Positions 1 through 6,803 of a DNA stretch of 7,786 nt are shown piece by piece. The stretch is from contig JAHJSX010000038.1 of NCBI GenBank assembly GCA_018830205.1, forward strand, positions 1-7,786, written 5' to 3'. Under the pieces are notes generated by a model. The model was given only the letters and a program-made list of their open reading frames with translations, did not search any database and had not been told where the DNA came from. The stretch is from an archaeon (GTDB taxonomy: Archaea > Hydrothermarchaeota > Hydrothermarchaeia > Hydrothermarchaeales > Hydrothermarchaeaceae). Numbering within the stretch: the first letter of the stretch is position 1; each line of letters starts with the position of its first letter. The position numbers and the translations under genes were made by a program.

Positions 1-3000
1 CGCGGGTCAGTGCAGAAAAAACGATACTTGAGGACTCCTTGGCAACTTATGGAAGGCCAGTCGACGTGGATTCAGAGTGGGGCAACAAATCAGAATTCGA
101 TGACTGGAAAAACAGGACCGCCAAAAAAATAAAAGAACAGGCAGAAAAAGAGATTTTTGATTTTTACTACGGCGGCGATGAGGAAGCTCTTAAAAAACAA
201 TACTACAACCCGTCAACCGATTTTAATTTTGAAAATTTCATAAAAGACGGGGGCGTTGAAGTAAGTATAACCCCTGATAGCTACGATGCTTCAACGAAAA
301 CCCAGAACGCGCTTGAGTTAACAGTCGGCTTCACAGACGGCGGCATCATAAGCGCAAAAAACAAGTTCACAGGATACGAGTTGACCATGACCGCCGGCAC
401 GAACGTCAGCGTTGATGCGAGGCCCTTCACGATGGCAGACAAGGCATACGATTTTACAGAGAAGTTCAACAACGAGGACAAGGCCGACAACATTGCCTGG
501 CGCATGTGGGGGATACAGACCGTCCTTGGCCTTTTCGAGGCAAACGTAAAGCGCAACGTAAAATACGCAACAGACGACCGCGTCTCCTACTCCCTTATGC
601 ACCTGCTTGTGGCCATCGAGGAGCTTGAGACCTTCGGGACCTTCGACTACGTTCATACGACGGTAGAGATTCTTAGGCCATGGATTGGGGCGGAGGACGA
701 GGCAAGCGAGTTCTTCTCGATTTTGTCGCTGAGCATGGAGGAGAGCAATGTTGATGAGGCCATCGGGGCGATGGATGCGGCGCTTTTTGTCCATAATACG
801 ACAGTTAAAATTCAAGAAATTAGTAATTCGATGATACTGGCGTCGTCGTATCTTGATAGCAGTACAGTGACAGAAGACGGTGTAGGATTTGAGAAATCTG
901 AAGTAAAAAAAGAGTTTTTGTCGGGCGAGGGTACGGCACAGCATTTGAAAAAAGCGGCTAACACTGAAAAGCTGACAAATGTTTATGATGAAATTGTGGG
1001 CACAGGTGGTAAAAAGGAAAAGGTAACAAACTCTAAGAACAACGTGGAAGACAGCACTGTTGATTCTTTGAGTGTTGCAGACCAGATATCTGACATTGAT
1101 TTTGAATACAAAGAAGTACGCAGTGAATGGGAAGAAGCAGAAAGCGACTTTTTACGTTCAAAATACGAAATAATTAGCGTTAGAGGCGATTATTTTTCTC
1201 TCAATTCAACATTCAACAATGAAATATGTACGAATCCCATAGCGGCCATGTTATGGTTTGGTGATTCTAATCAGAATGTGAAGGGTTTCAGGGAGGTTCT
1301 TTCTTCGAAATTCGATGAAACAAATGAGCTTGTTGGATACTACGGCGAACTTGAAAAGGCAGTTTATAACTTGAGCTATGACTCTTTTGCAGATAGTTAT
1401 CAAATCGATGGACATTATGGTATAGCAAACGCTTCATTGAACAAAGCCGAGACACGCATACAGAGTGCCCGGTCAGCTAGAACCGAATACATAGACCAGA
1501 AATACAAGTATGACAACTGCCGCACACACTTTGATGAGACAGACCCAGAAATGGACGAATGTCTAGGAACCGGCCAAAAATGCAATTTTCACAGGTGCAA
1601 TTTCCATAAATGTAATTGTGAGACTGATGAAGACGGCGAGGAGAGCTGTGATACTTGCTGGGATACCTGTTGGCAAATATGTTATTACTGCGTTTGTGAC
1701 AAAAAAGTCTTAAAAAACAACTATGAGAAAGCCAACAAGACCTATGTAACCCAGATGTGGTTGACAGAAGACGGCCTAACTGATGCAGCACCAGAAGTAC
1801 CTTTACTCCAAACCCAAATAAACGCTTTCTTCACAGACAAAGGCCTCGCAGACGTTTACCCTATGATAGAAAATACTCATGGCATGAATGAGGAGGTGAC
1901 CACACAGCCTTTTGACCAAACAGCAAAGCCCTACTCGATTTCAAACAACTATTATGCCCACTGGGATTATTCTTGTTCTGGTGACAAAAAATATGAATGT
2001 GCAGAGGATGTGTTGGACCCTTCTTCAGATATAGACGAAACAAACTATGAAGACATGCCAAAAAGCCCCTTAACTTACGACTCTGCCCACAAAGACAACA
2101 ACAACTACGGACTCTACTACCTCAAGTTCGTTATTGACAGGATGAACGAGACCTTCGGCGCGAGTTCAATCAATTCCGGGGAACTGGCTGAAGGCAAAAA
2201 GAAGCTCAATGAAATGAAAGACAAAGGCTTCTTTGCGAAAATGAATGCCATCCTGAAGCCCATCAAGGCCCTGATAGACGGTGCCGGAGACATCAAGTCC
2301 GCTATCGCCAAGGTTAAAAATGCCGAAGCAGGATTTCCAAACAGCAGGGAGCACTTTTACACGACACTGCCCCTGCCACCGCTTGACATCCCCGGAGTGG
2401 ATATTGATGACCAGGGCTTCTCTGTGGTTCATGATATACGGCTGAGGGCCGATACGAGTCCTGGAAGAATAAAAATTCCGTTTATCAAAGACCCAATTTC
2501 TCTCGGTGATGACGATGGCATAAATCCCTCATTTCCGATTCCCTATACTCCGATATTCGTGTACCTGTGGCAGTTTGATATTACTCCCTGCAAGGTCGGA
2601 ACCGACGACAATGGCGCTAATGAATCTTCAACTCTCTGGCTCATGGATATTGAAAACAACCAGGTTGCACCGTTAATGGAAATGAAGATGGATGAATATG
2701 ATATACCGGTACCATTCTACGTTCACAAGCCGACCATGTACAAGTATGAGTTTACCCCAAAACAGACCTTTACCAAGAAAATTGATGCAAAAAAATTGCC
2801 CCCTGTTTTTGTTATAGCGGCGGGACCGTTCAGGACACGGTTTGGCTCGTATGTTGAGCCGCCTGACAAGGAAGTAACCGACGACCCAGTGCCAATTGAC
2901 GTATATTTTGACAGGGAGTTTGCAGATGAAAGCGCGGTTATGGATGTAGTATATAAAAAAGAAAATATCGCTATAAAACACTTTATCAGCTTAACAGAAT

Positions 3001-3503
3001 CCGTAAGCCTAAATTCCACTCCTATTTCAGAAGAAGATGAGAAAGAAATTACGGTTTCGACAAAAAATTTGACGCTTTTGAGAGAATATGGGTGGTCAGA
3101 AGTACAGGCCGATGTTTATGCTACTTCCGTTTTAGATGAACTTTTAGACATTAAAAACATCCAGGGCGAGGACCACGCCCGCGTCTATTTCATCGACCCA
3201 ACTCTTGAATCAATTGAAGTAAGGCTGGAAAGAAACGGCCCTAATTTAAAAGTCATAAATGACGGAAACAAAAAAATAGATGTATCGGTTGACCAAAAGG
3301 CTGAGAATTCCTGTTTGTTTATTTCTCATAAAGGAAACATGTCCAAAAGTTGGATTGGTTTGGTGGAACCCGGTTCTCCTATAGATTTAGCTGTTTTTCC
3401 TGAAAACAATGTAATAATAACAGCAAAAGTACTGATGCCGGAAAAAGTCGAAGAGGAACTAGAAAGAAGAGGCATCCCCCTTAAACTGCAGGACCAAACC
3501 TAG
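1..3503 (+). CDS. Large Cys-rich, sequon-rich probable cell-surface protein (5' partial)
   Basis: I do not recognise the family. The frame is open from base 3 to the TAG at 3501, so the gene probably starts outside the window. A TTG at 39, with GAGG five bases before it, could be a start, but it would give a protein with no signal peptide or membrane helix. Numbering below is from that TTG (1154 residues). Visible parts are a beta-rich N-terminal segment (about 70-140), a mostly helical region (about 145-490), a 12-cysteine module (494-553), a helix after it, a mixed region containing a helical stretch near 700-770, and a beta-rich C-terminus (about 790-1145). There are 13 N-x-S/T sequons, many Asp/Glu and no internal membrane helix. 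I infer an extracellular protein anchored or exported by an upstream N-terminal signal, possibly pilin-like. GC varies strongly along the gene. It ends 3 bp from the convergent ATPase gene. The coding call is firm; the function is unknown. Confidence 0.85.
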   Translation, partial: RVSAEKTILEDSLATYGRPVDVDSEWGNKSEFDDWKNRTAKKIKEQAEKEIFDFYYGGDEEALKKQYYNPSTDFNFENFIKDGGVEVSITPDSYDASTKTQNALELTVGFTDGGIISAKNKFTGYELTMTAGTNVSVDARPFTMADKAYDFTEKFNNEDKADNIAWRMWGIQTVLGLFEANVKRNVKYATDDRVSYSLMHLLVAIEELETFGTFDYVHTTVEILRPWIGAEDEASEFFSILSLSMEESNVDEAIGAMDAALFVHNTTVKIQEISNSMILASSYLDSSTVTEDGVGFEKSEVKKEFLSGEGTAQHLKKAANTEKLTNVYDEIVGTGGKKEKVTNSKNNVEDSTVDSLSVADQISDIDFEYKEVRSEWEEAESDFLRSKYEIISVRGDYFSLNSTFNNEICTNPIAAMLWFGDSNQNVKGFREVLSSKFDETNELVGYYGELEKAVYNLSYDSFADSYQIDGHYGIANASLNKAETRIQSARSARTEYIDQKYKYDNCRTHFDETDPEMDECLGTGQKCNFHRCNFHKCNCETDEDGEESCDTCWDTCWQICYYCVCDKKVLKNNYEKANKTYVTQMWLTEDGLTDAAPEVPLLQTQINAFFTDKGLADVYPMIENTHGMNEEVTTQPFDQTAKPYSISNNYYAHWDYSCSGDKKYECAEDVLDPSSDIDETNYEDMPKSPLTYDSAHKDNNNYGLYYLKFVIDRMNETFGASSINSGELAEGKKKLNEMKDKGFFAKMNAILKPIKALIDGAGDIKSAIAKVKNAEAGFPNSREHFYTTLPLPPLDIPGVDIDDQGFSVVHDIRLRADTSPGRIKIPFIKDPISLGDDDGINPSFPIPYTPIFVYLWQFDITPCKVGTDDNGANESSTLWLMDIENNQVAPLMEMKMDEYDIPVPFYVHKPTMYKYEFTPKQTFTKKIDAKKLPPVFVIAAGPFRTRFGSYVEPPDKEVTDDPVPIDVYFDREFADESAVMDVVYKKENIAIKHFISLTESVSLNSTPISEEDEKEITVSTKNLTLLREYGWSEVQADVYATSVLDELLDIKNIQGEDHARVYFIDPTLESIEVRLERNGPNLKVINDGNKKIDVSVDQKAENSCLFISHKGNMSKSWIGLVEPGSPIDLAVFPENNVIITAKVLMPEKVEEELERRGIPLKLQDQT
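1518..1697 (+). other. Cysteine-rich module with CNFH(R/K) repeat inside the large surface protein
   Basis: Twelve cysteines fall within 60 residues (494, 508, 515, 520, 525, 527, 537, 540, 544, 548, 551, 553 from the TTG at 39). Only five more occur in the rest of the protein. The first half contains a pentapeptide tandem repeat, CNFHR-CNFHK followed by CNC, encoded at 1581-1619, with a His three residues after each repeat Cys. The second half has Cys every two to four residues with Trp and Tyr between (CDTCWDTCWQICYYCVC). Likely helices flank the module on both sides, which suggests a helical hairpin with a disulfide-knotted or metal-binding tip. Whether it binds metal or forms disulfides cannot be read from the sequence; an extracellular location would favour disulfides. 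Confidence 0.85.
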
Positions 3504-3506
3504 CCA

Positions 3507-4202
3507 TCACTCAAACTCAAACCCGTGCTCCCCAATCACGAAGTTCCTCCAGGAGGGGTCCGATGCCTCGCCTTTCATGTGATGGACCCTGATTTTTCTT
3601 TCAATTGTTTCTGTTTCCTCGAACTTCATCTGGAGATGGCCGTCAAGGAAATACACGATTGTATGGAAGAGCTGCGGGTTGTGCACACCCTCCTGCATCG
3701 TGTAGAGGATAAAGCCATATTTTTGCTTCGTGTCACGAGTAAGGTCCTCGATGAGCCTTGTCATCAAGTCTGTTGACATATACAAAAAAAGCGGCGAAAG
3801 CGAGTCGAAAATTATCCTTAAGGGCTTGCCAAGCTTGTCTATTGCGTCTTCTATGCCATTTGTGATGTCCTTTACCTTCGTTAGATACTGGTACATCCTA
3901 ATTTTGGTGTCTTTGGTGGCCGCAGAGTAGAAATCCACAAATTCAAGGTTCTCATTGCCTTCCAAATCAAAACCGCATGCCTTTGCCCTTTCGAGTATTT
4001 GTTCAGGGGGCCTTTCAGTCGTGACGTACACGACCTTTTCTCCCTCATCCAGCCATTTTCTCAAAAGATACAGGCAGTATTCATATTTTCCAACGCCCGG
4101 GGGCCCAGAAAGAAGAATTGTATAATGAGACGGAAAGCCTGTTTCCAGTTTTCCCCTTTGTGTTCCAGATTCCAGATTTTCAGCCCCCATTGACATCGCC
4201 AT
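3507..4202 (-). CDS. KaiC/RAD55-like RecA-superfamily ATPase with atypical Walker A
   Basis: The product has 231 residues, the size of a single RecA-type ATPase domain. Walker A is GPPGVGKY (33-40). The strand ending in TTE (61-63) carries a candidate catalytic Glu, and Walker B is RIIFDS (129-134, Asp133). The strand 'GFILYTMQEG' and a C-terminal basic strand IRVHHMKG match the usual order of archaeal KaiC/GvpD/RAD55-type proteins. The residue after the Walker A Lys is Tyr instead of Ser/Thr, the normal Mg ligand, so nucleotide hydrolysis may be altered. The ATG at 4202 is chosen because a TATA element lies about 29 bp upstream, fitting a leaderless message; ATGs at 4196 and 4190 are alternatives. 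Such ATPases act in signalling, archaellum assembly (FlaH) or recombination. Nothing here picks one. It is cytosolic, with no membrane segment. It follows uppP by 43 bp but can be transcribed on its own. Confidence 0.88.
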   Translation of the reverse strand: MAMSMGAENLESGTQRGKLETGFPSHYTILLSGPPGVGKYEYCLYLLRKWLDEGEKVVYVTTERPPEQILERAKACGFDLEGNENLEFVDFYSAATKDTKIRMYQYLTKVKDITNGIEDAIDKLGKPLRIIFDSLSPLFLYMSTDLMTRLIEDLTRDTKQKYGFILYTMQEGVHNPQLFHTIVYFLDGHLQMKFEETETIERKIRVHHMKGEASDPSWRNFVIGEHGFEFE

Positions 4203-4227
4203 TATCTATACCCATTTGTCCACTTTG

Positions 4228-4235
4228 ATATAATT
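4228..4235 (-). promoter_or_regulatory. TATA element for the KaiC-like ATPase gene
   Basis: On the minus strand the bases read AATTATAT, centred about 29 bp upstream of the ATG at 4202. This is the distance expected when transcription starts at or next to the start codon. No Shine-Dalgarno is seen between it and the ATG, which supports a leaderless transcript. Confidence 0.55.
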
Positions 4236-4246
4236 AGTTAACTAAT
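4233..4246. repeat. Perfect 14-bp palindrome overlapping the uppP stop and the ATPase-gene promoter
   Basis: ATTAGTTAACTAAT equals its own reverse complement. It begins at the last base of the uppP stop codon, overlaps three bases of the TATA element, and covers the place where the TFB recognition element would lie. It could be an operator for a dimeric regulator. With no loop it is a poor RNA hairpin, so it is unlikely to be a terminator. In AT-rich intergenic DNA chance cannot be excluded. Confidence 0.5.
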
Positions 4247-5037
4247 CACAATAGCACGGCAGTTATACTCAAAACACCAAGAATAATGCAGAAATTCCCG
4301 AAATTTATTCTTCCACCAATCTTCAATAAAGCATCAATTGTGAGGATGCCAAAGGCAAAGGAAATCACCACAGAGACGAGGGAGTAGGCGTCAAGGGTAA
4401 TCCTGCCAAGCAGTGCAAGCCCGACCTCTGCCGCGAGCACTGCAGGGATGCTCATCAAAAAGGAGAGCTTTAGCGCACTGCGTGCGTCATAGTTCCTTAG
4501 GAGCAGTACTGAAACAGTTATCCCTGACCTGCTGATTCCAGGGAGCACGGAAAATGCCTGAAGCCCTCCCACCAGTGCCGCATCGCCTTTGGTGATGTCT
4601 TTCTTATCAATGGCCTTCTTCGAATATTTCTGGAGAAGTCCTGTTAATATCAAAAGAATTCCTATTAATGCTGTGGCGGTTGCGCCAGAGATATTTGCTT
4701 TGCCAATCCCGAATAGAAACAAGGGCAGACCGACAACGCCTGTCAGGAAAGTGGAGATAATAAGAAATGAGGTGAGTGTGTTTGTGTCCGTTTCTTTTTT
4801 TGGATTTTTAAGATATAAAGGAAAATTTCTAAAAAGCTTCAACATATCGTCTCTGAAATAGACAAGAGCAGCAAGCAGGGTGCCAGTATGAAGCCAGATA
4901 GCGATAACAGCCGCATCCAGCAGGGTCTTCCCGAAAAAATTGACCATTATTAGCGAGTTAATGCCCTCGCTTGACACCGGGAGCCACTCAAAAACCCCCT
5001 GTATTACTCCCAGAACGACGGCCTCTAAAAGTTCCAA
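4246..5037 (-). CDS. uppP: Undecaprenyl-/polyprenyl-diphosphate phosphatase (UppP/BacA family), archaeal form
   Basis: This integral membrane enzyme removes a phosphate from polyprenyl diphosphate to regenerate the lipid carrier for envelope glycans; in archaea the likely substrate is a dolichyl-type diphosphate. Its 263 residues match the usual 265-275. The two signature regions are present: QGVFEWLPVSSEG (13-25), with Gln13, Glu17 and Ser23 aligning to E. coli Glu17, Glu21 and Ser27, and LPGISRSG (165-172), with Arg170 aligning to Arg174. About seven hydrophobic helices follow the family pattern. The residue aligning to E. coli His30 is Ile26. The start is a TTG at 5037, fixed by GGTGAT three bases upstream and by the N-terminal match to the family. 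The stop of the upstream 7TM gene lies 9 bp away, so co-transcription and translational coupling are likely. Family assignment is firm; the exact substrate is inferred. Confidence 0.93.
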   Translation of the reverse strand: MELLEAVVLGVIQGVFEWLPVSSEGINSLIMVNFFGKTLLDAAVIAIWLHTGTLLAALVYFRDDMLKLFRNFPLYLKNPKKETDTNTLTSFLIISTFLTGVVGLPLFLFGIGKANISGATATALIGILLILTGLLQKYSKKAIDKKDITKGDAALVGGLQAFSVLPGISRSGITVSVLLLRNYDARSALKLSFLMSIPAVLAAEVGLALLGRITLDAYSLVSVVISFAFGILTIDALLKIGGRINFGNFCIILGVLSITAVLL

Positions 5038-5040
5038 AAA

Positions 5041-5046
5041 ATCACC
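5041..5046 (-). promoter_or_regulatory. Shine-Dalgarno GGTGAT deciding the TTG start of uppP
   Basis: GGTGAT on the minus strand lies between the TAG stop of the upstream gene (5047-5049) and the TTG at 5037. It matches the typical archaeal 16S 3' end. Its place in a 9-bp gap points to internal initiation in a polycistronic mRNA. Confidence 0.75.
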
Positions 5047-5910
5047 CTAAATTCGTATTCTTATTTTAGATAGCCTGGCGCCTAATAAAGGTTTGCGAGC
5101 GGGCCTTTCTACAGCCCGCCCTTCACTAAGGTGTTTCATAGTCACCCGCATTGTAATCGAATATATCAAAATTGATGCAGCGGTCATTGAGATGAAGGCA
5201 TCTTTGGCGCTTTGGGCTATCAAAAAGAGAGTTGCATTTCCAATGATTTGGGCAAATTGCCCTGCCAGTATCGCGAGAGTCAAAAATGCAGTCAGTATAG
5301 TCATAGCCGATACGGTTGGGACAAATATCAGATGCTTTCCGTACGCCTTAATGGCCACACCTATTACAAAAAATGCGTATATCATTATGGGCACCAGGAT
5401 AAAAAATAAGAAAATTTCTGCAACATCATTGTAGAACTTTGATAAAAGAGAGAACATCGAAACAACGAGCATAAAAAGAACGACTCCCCAGATAATTTTC
5501 GGCAGGACCCGCCTCTCATACTCCCTCCTGACATGCTTTTCAATACCCATATGATAGAAGTAAAGAGCGATTGCCGGTGAAACCACAGTTAAGCTATGGA
5601 AGAAATTTACCATAGTTGCGCCATCAGACAGATGTTTCATGGAATATCCAAGCCCAGTAAGCCCGGAAAACACTATAGCCGCAGAAACCGATTGCCAACC
5701 CAAGAGACCGGGTTCAGTAAATTTAATCCCATCATACCTGCTGGAGATGACCAGTGACCTTACCAGGTATCCCCTGTGGAGTATGTCTCTTCCAAAGATG
5801 AAGTGTGAAATTATGAGGCCTGCTAAACTGGATAAAAAAAGCAATGTACCTGAGAATATTTCCACGTAAATCTCGGACATCCCGTAACTGCTTGCAACAA
5901 GGTCTGCCAT
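5047..5910 (-). CDS. Seven-helix membrane protein, paralog of the upstream gene, with basic C-terminal tail
   Basis: I do not recognise the family. The 287 residues show seven hydrophobic helices (about 14-38, 72-92, 102-122, 138-157, 164-188, 193-216, 227-252). Arg/Lys concentrate in loops 1-2 and 3-4 and at the C-terminus, so the N-terminus should be outside and the C-terminus inside. Motifs shared with its neighbour include GWQ before helix 2, SPxIALYF in helix 3, PTVSAM in helix 6 and IAQSAKDAF in helix 7 (Lys236, Asp237). Residues 261-287 form a basic tail absent from the paralog. The ATG at 5910 is chosen because the N-terminus then aligns with the paralog; GGAG lies nine bases upstream. 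It sits 37 bp after the paralog and 9 bp before uppP, probably in one operon. Sensor, transporter or lipid-binding roles are all possible. The Lys in helix 7 recalls type-1 rhodopsins, but the opsin Asp in that helix is missing. Confidence 0.85.
   Translation of the reverse strand: MADLVASSYGMSEIYVEIFSGTLLFLSSLAGLIISHFIFGRDILHRGYLVRSLVISSRYDGIKFTEPGLLGWQSVSAAIVFSGLTGLGYSMKHLSDGATMVNFFHSLTVVSPAIALYFYHMGIEKHVRREYERRVLPKIIWGVVLFMLVVSMFSLLSKFYNDVAEIFLFFILVPIMIYAFFVIGVAIKAYGKHLIFVPTVSAMTILTAFLTLAILAGQFAQIIGNATLFLIAQSAKDAFISMTAASILIYSITMRVTMKHLSEGRAVERPARKPLLGARLSKIRIRI
5097..5121 (-). other. GC-rich potential hairpin in the coding end of the second 7TM gene
   Basis: On the minus strand GCGGGC and GCCCGC are separated by nine bases, and two more outer pairs (one G-U) extend the stem to eight. 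It lies about 50 bases before the stop codon and just upstream of uppP in the mRNA. It might affect translation or decay, but it may only reflect Ala/Arg/Pro codons. Confidence 0.3.
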
Positions 5911-5947
5911 TTTTTATAACTCCAGTATAAAATGAACTCCATGCATC

Positions 5948-6772
5948 TTACATCTTCCGTATCTTCATCATCCGCACCGCACCACCGTAAGCAAGAATTG
6001 ACGTAGCAGTTACACAAATAAGAATGTCCTTGACTCCCTGGGCAATTATGTAAATCCCAGCATAACCTGAAGTAATACTTAACTCACCGGCCAGCGTAAC
6101 GAGAGCCAAAAGCGAAGTTGAGATGACCATTGCGGACACCGTTGGCATAAATAGCAGATATTTTTCATAGGCCTTAAACGCTGTCTTGAAAGTAATAGCA
6201 GAGAGAATCAAGATGGGCAATATGATAAAATATAGGAAGAGGGTTCTCACATCTGTCGCATAGAACGCAAGGTCCTGCAGATAGGACTCAGATAGTATGG
6301 TGAGCACCCCAACCAAATCGTAAAGAAGAACCGTAATCAGAATAATATTTTTCAAAAATACGCCTTTTACCTCTTTCCTCAGGTGCTGCTTGATTCCCGC
6401 ATAGAAGAAATACAGGGCAATGGGAGGTGATAAAAGCGTTAGATAGTCAAAGAAAATAAGTTGCAGGGGATGGACAAAAAGGAGTTTCAGTGTTCCCGCG
6501 AGTCCTGTTATCCCAGTATATACCAGCCCTGCGGAGATGTACTGCCACCCTGGTATCCCTCTTTCGGCTAATTTAACGCCTCCCGGACCAATTGAGTCCC
6601 CTATCAGAGCCACTCTATCTTTCATAACCCTCCCATAACCAAGGCTCACTACAATAACTACTAAACTTGATACATAGAGGAAAAGCCCTGCGAGGATGCT
6701 GATATAAATTTCGTGCATGCCAAAGTTTCCTTGAAGCTGGGCCGCAAGCATGCCGTTTTCGAAATTTACCAT
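5948..6772 (-). CDS. Seven-helix membrane protein, first of a tandem paralog pair
   Basis: I do not recognise the family. The 274 residues, counted from the ATG at 6772, have seven hydrophobic helices (about 22-45, 76-98, 105-125, 142-160, 175-197, 205-229, 238-262) with the same N-out/C-in charge pattern as the next gene. By eye about one third of residues match that gene along its whole length, so the pair arose by tandem duplication. Conserved features include EIY before helix 1, PGWQ before helix 2, SPPIALYFF in helix 3, PTVSAM in helix 6, AGE at the helix 6 end and IAQGVKD in helix 7 (Lys248, Asp249). A TTG at 6787 would add five residues. I prefer the ATG because the TATA element lies 27 bp upstream of it and the TTG would fall upstream of the expected transcription start. 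It is the first gene of the minus-strand operon. Function is unknown. Confidence 0.85.
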   Translation of the reverse strand: MVNFENGMLAAQLQGNFGMHEIYISILAGLFLYVSSLVVIVVSLGYGRVMKDRVALIGDSIGPGGVKLAERGIPGWQYISAGLVYTGITGLAGTLKLLFVHPLQLIFFDYLTLLSPPIALYFFYAGIKQHLRKEVKGVFLKNIILITVLLYDLVGVLTILSESYLQDLAFYATDVRTLFLYFIILPILILSAITFKTAFKAYEKYLLFMPTVSAMVISTSLLALVTLAGELSITSGYAGIYIIAQGVKDILICVTATSILAYGGAVRMMKIRKM

Positions 6773-6795
6773 AGTTTTTTTAGGCAATTATCTTG

Positions 6796-6803
6796 TATAA
6801 AAG
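6796..6803 (-). promoter_or_regulatory. TATA element for the 7TM-uppP operon
   Basis: The minus strand reads CTTTTATA, centred about 27 bp upstream of the ATG at 6772. This predicts a leaderless transcript beginning at or very near that ATG. It abuts the TATA element of the divergent regulator gene. Confidence 0.55.

Noticed and set aside
318..944. Minus-strand open frame of 208 codons
   Set aside because: It lies wholly antisense to the large surface-protein gene in its GC-richer part, has no start signal, and its translation is low-complexity and unlike a real protein. Other minus-strand frames inside 281-3019 fail for the same reasons.
1581..1619. Short direct repeat as a mobile or CRISPR-like repeat
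   Set aside because: It is a 15-base in-frame coding repeat (CNFHR/CNFHK) with two imperfect units and no spacers, explained by the protein module.
3590..3617. T-rich tract downstream of the large gene, a possible archaeal terminator
   Set aside because: It lies inside the coding sequence of the convergent ATPase gene and is not a long unbroken T run; support is too weak.
4085..4110. GC-rich palindromic bases (CCCGGG and GGGCCC)
   Set aside because: They encode the Gly-Pro-Pro-Gly of the Walker A loop; codon content explains them.
3525..4193. Three plus-strand frames of 64-83 codons
   Set aside because: All are antisense to the KaiC-like ATPase gene, which has recognisable Walker motifs.
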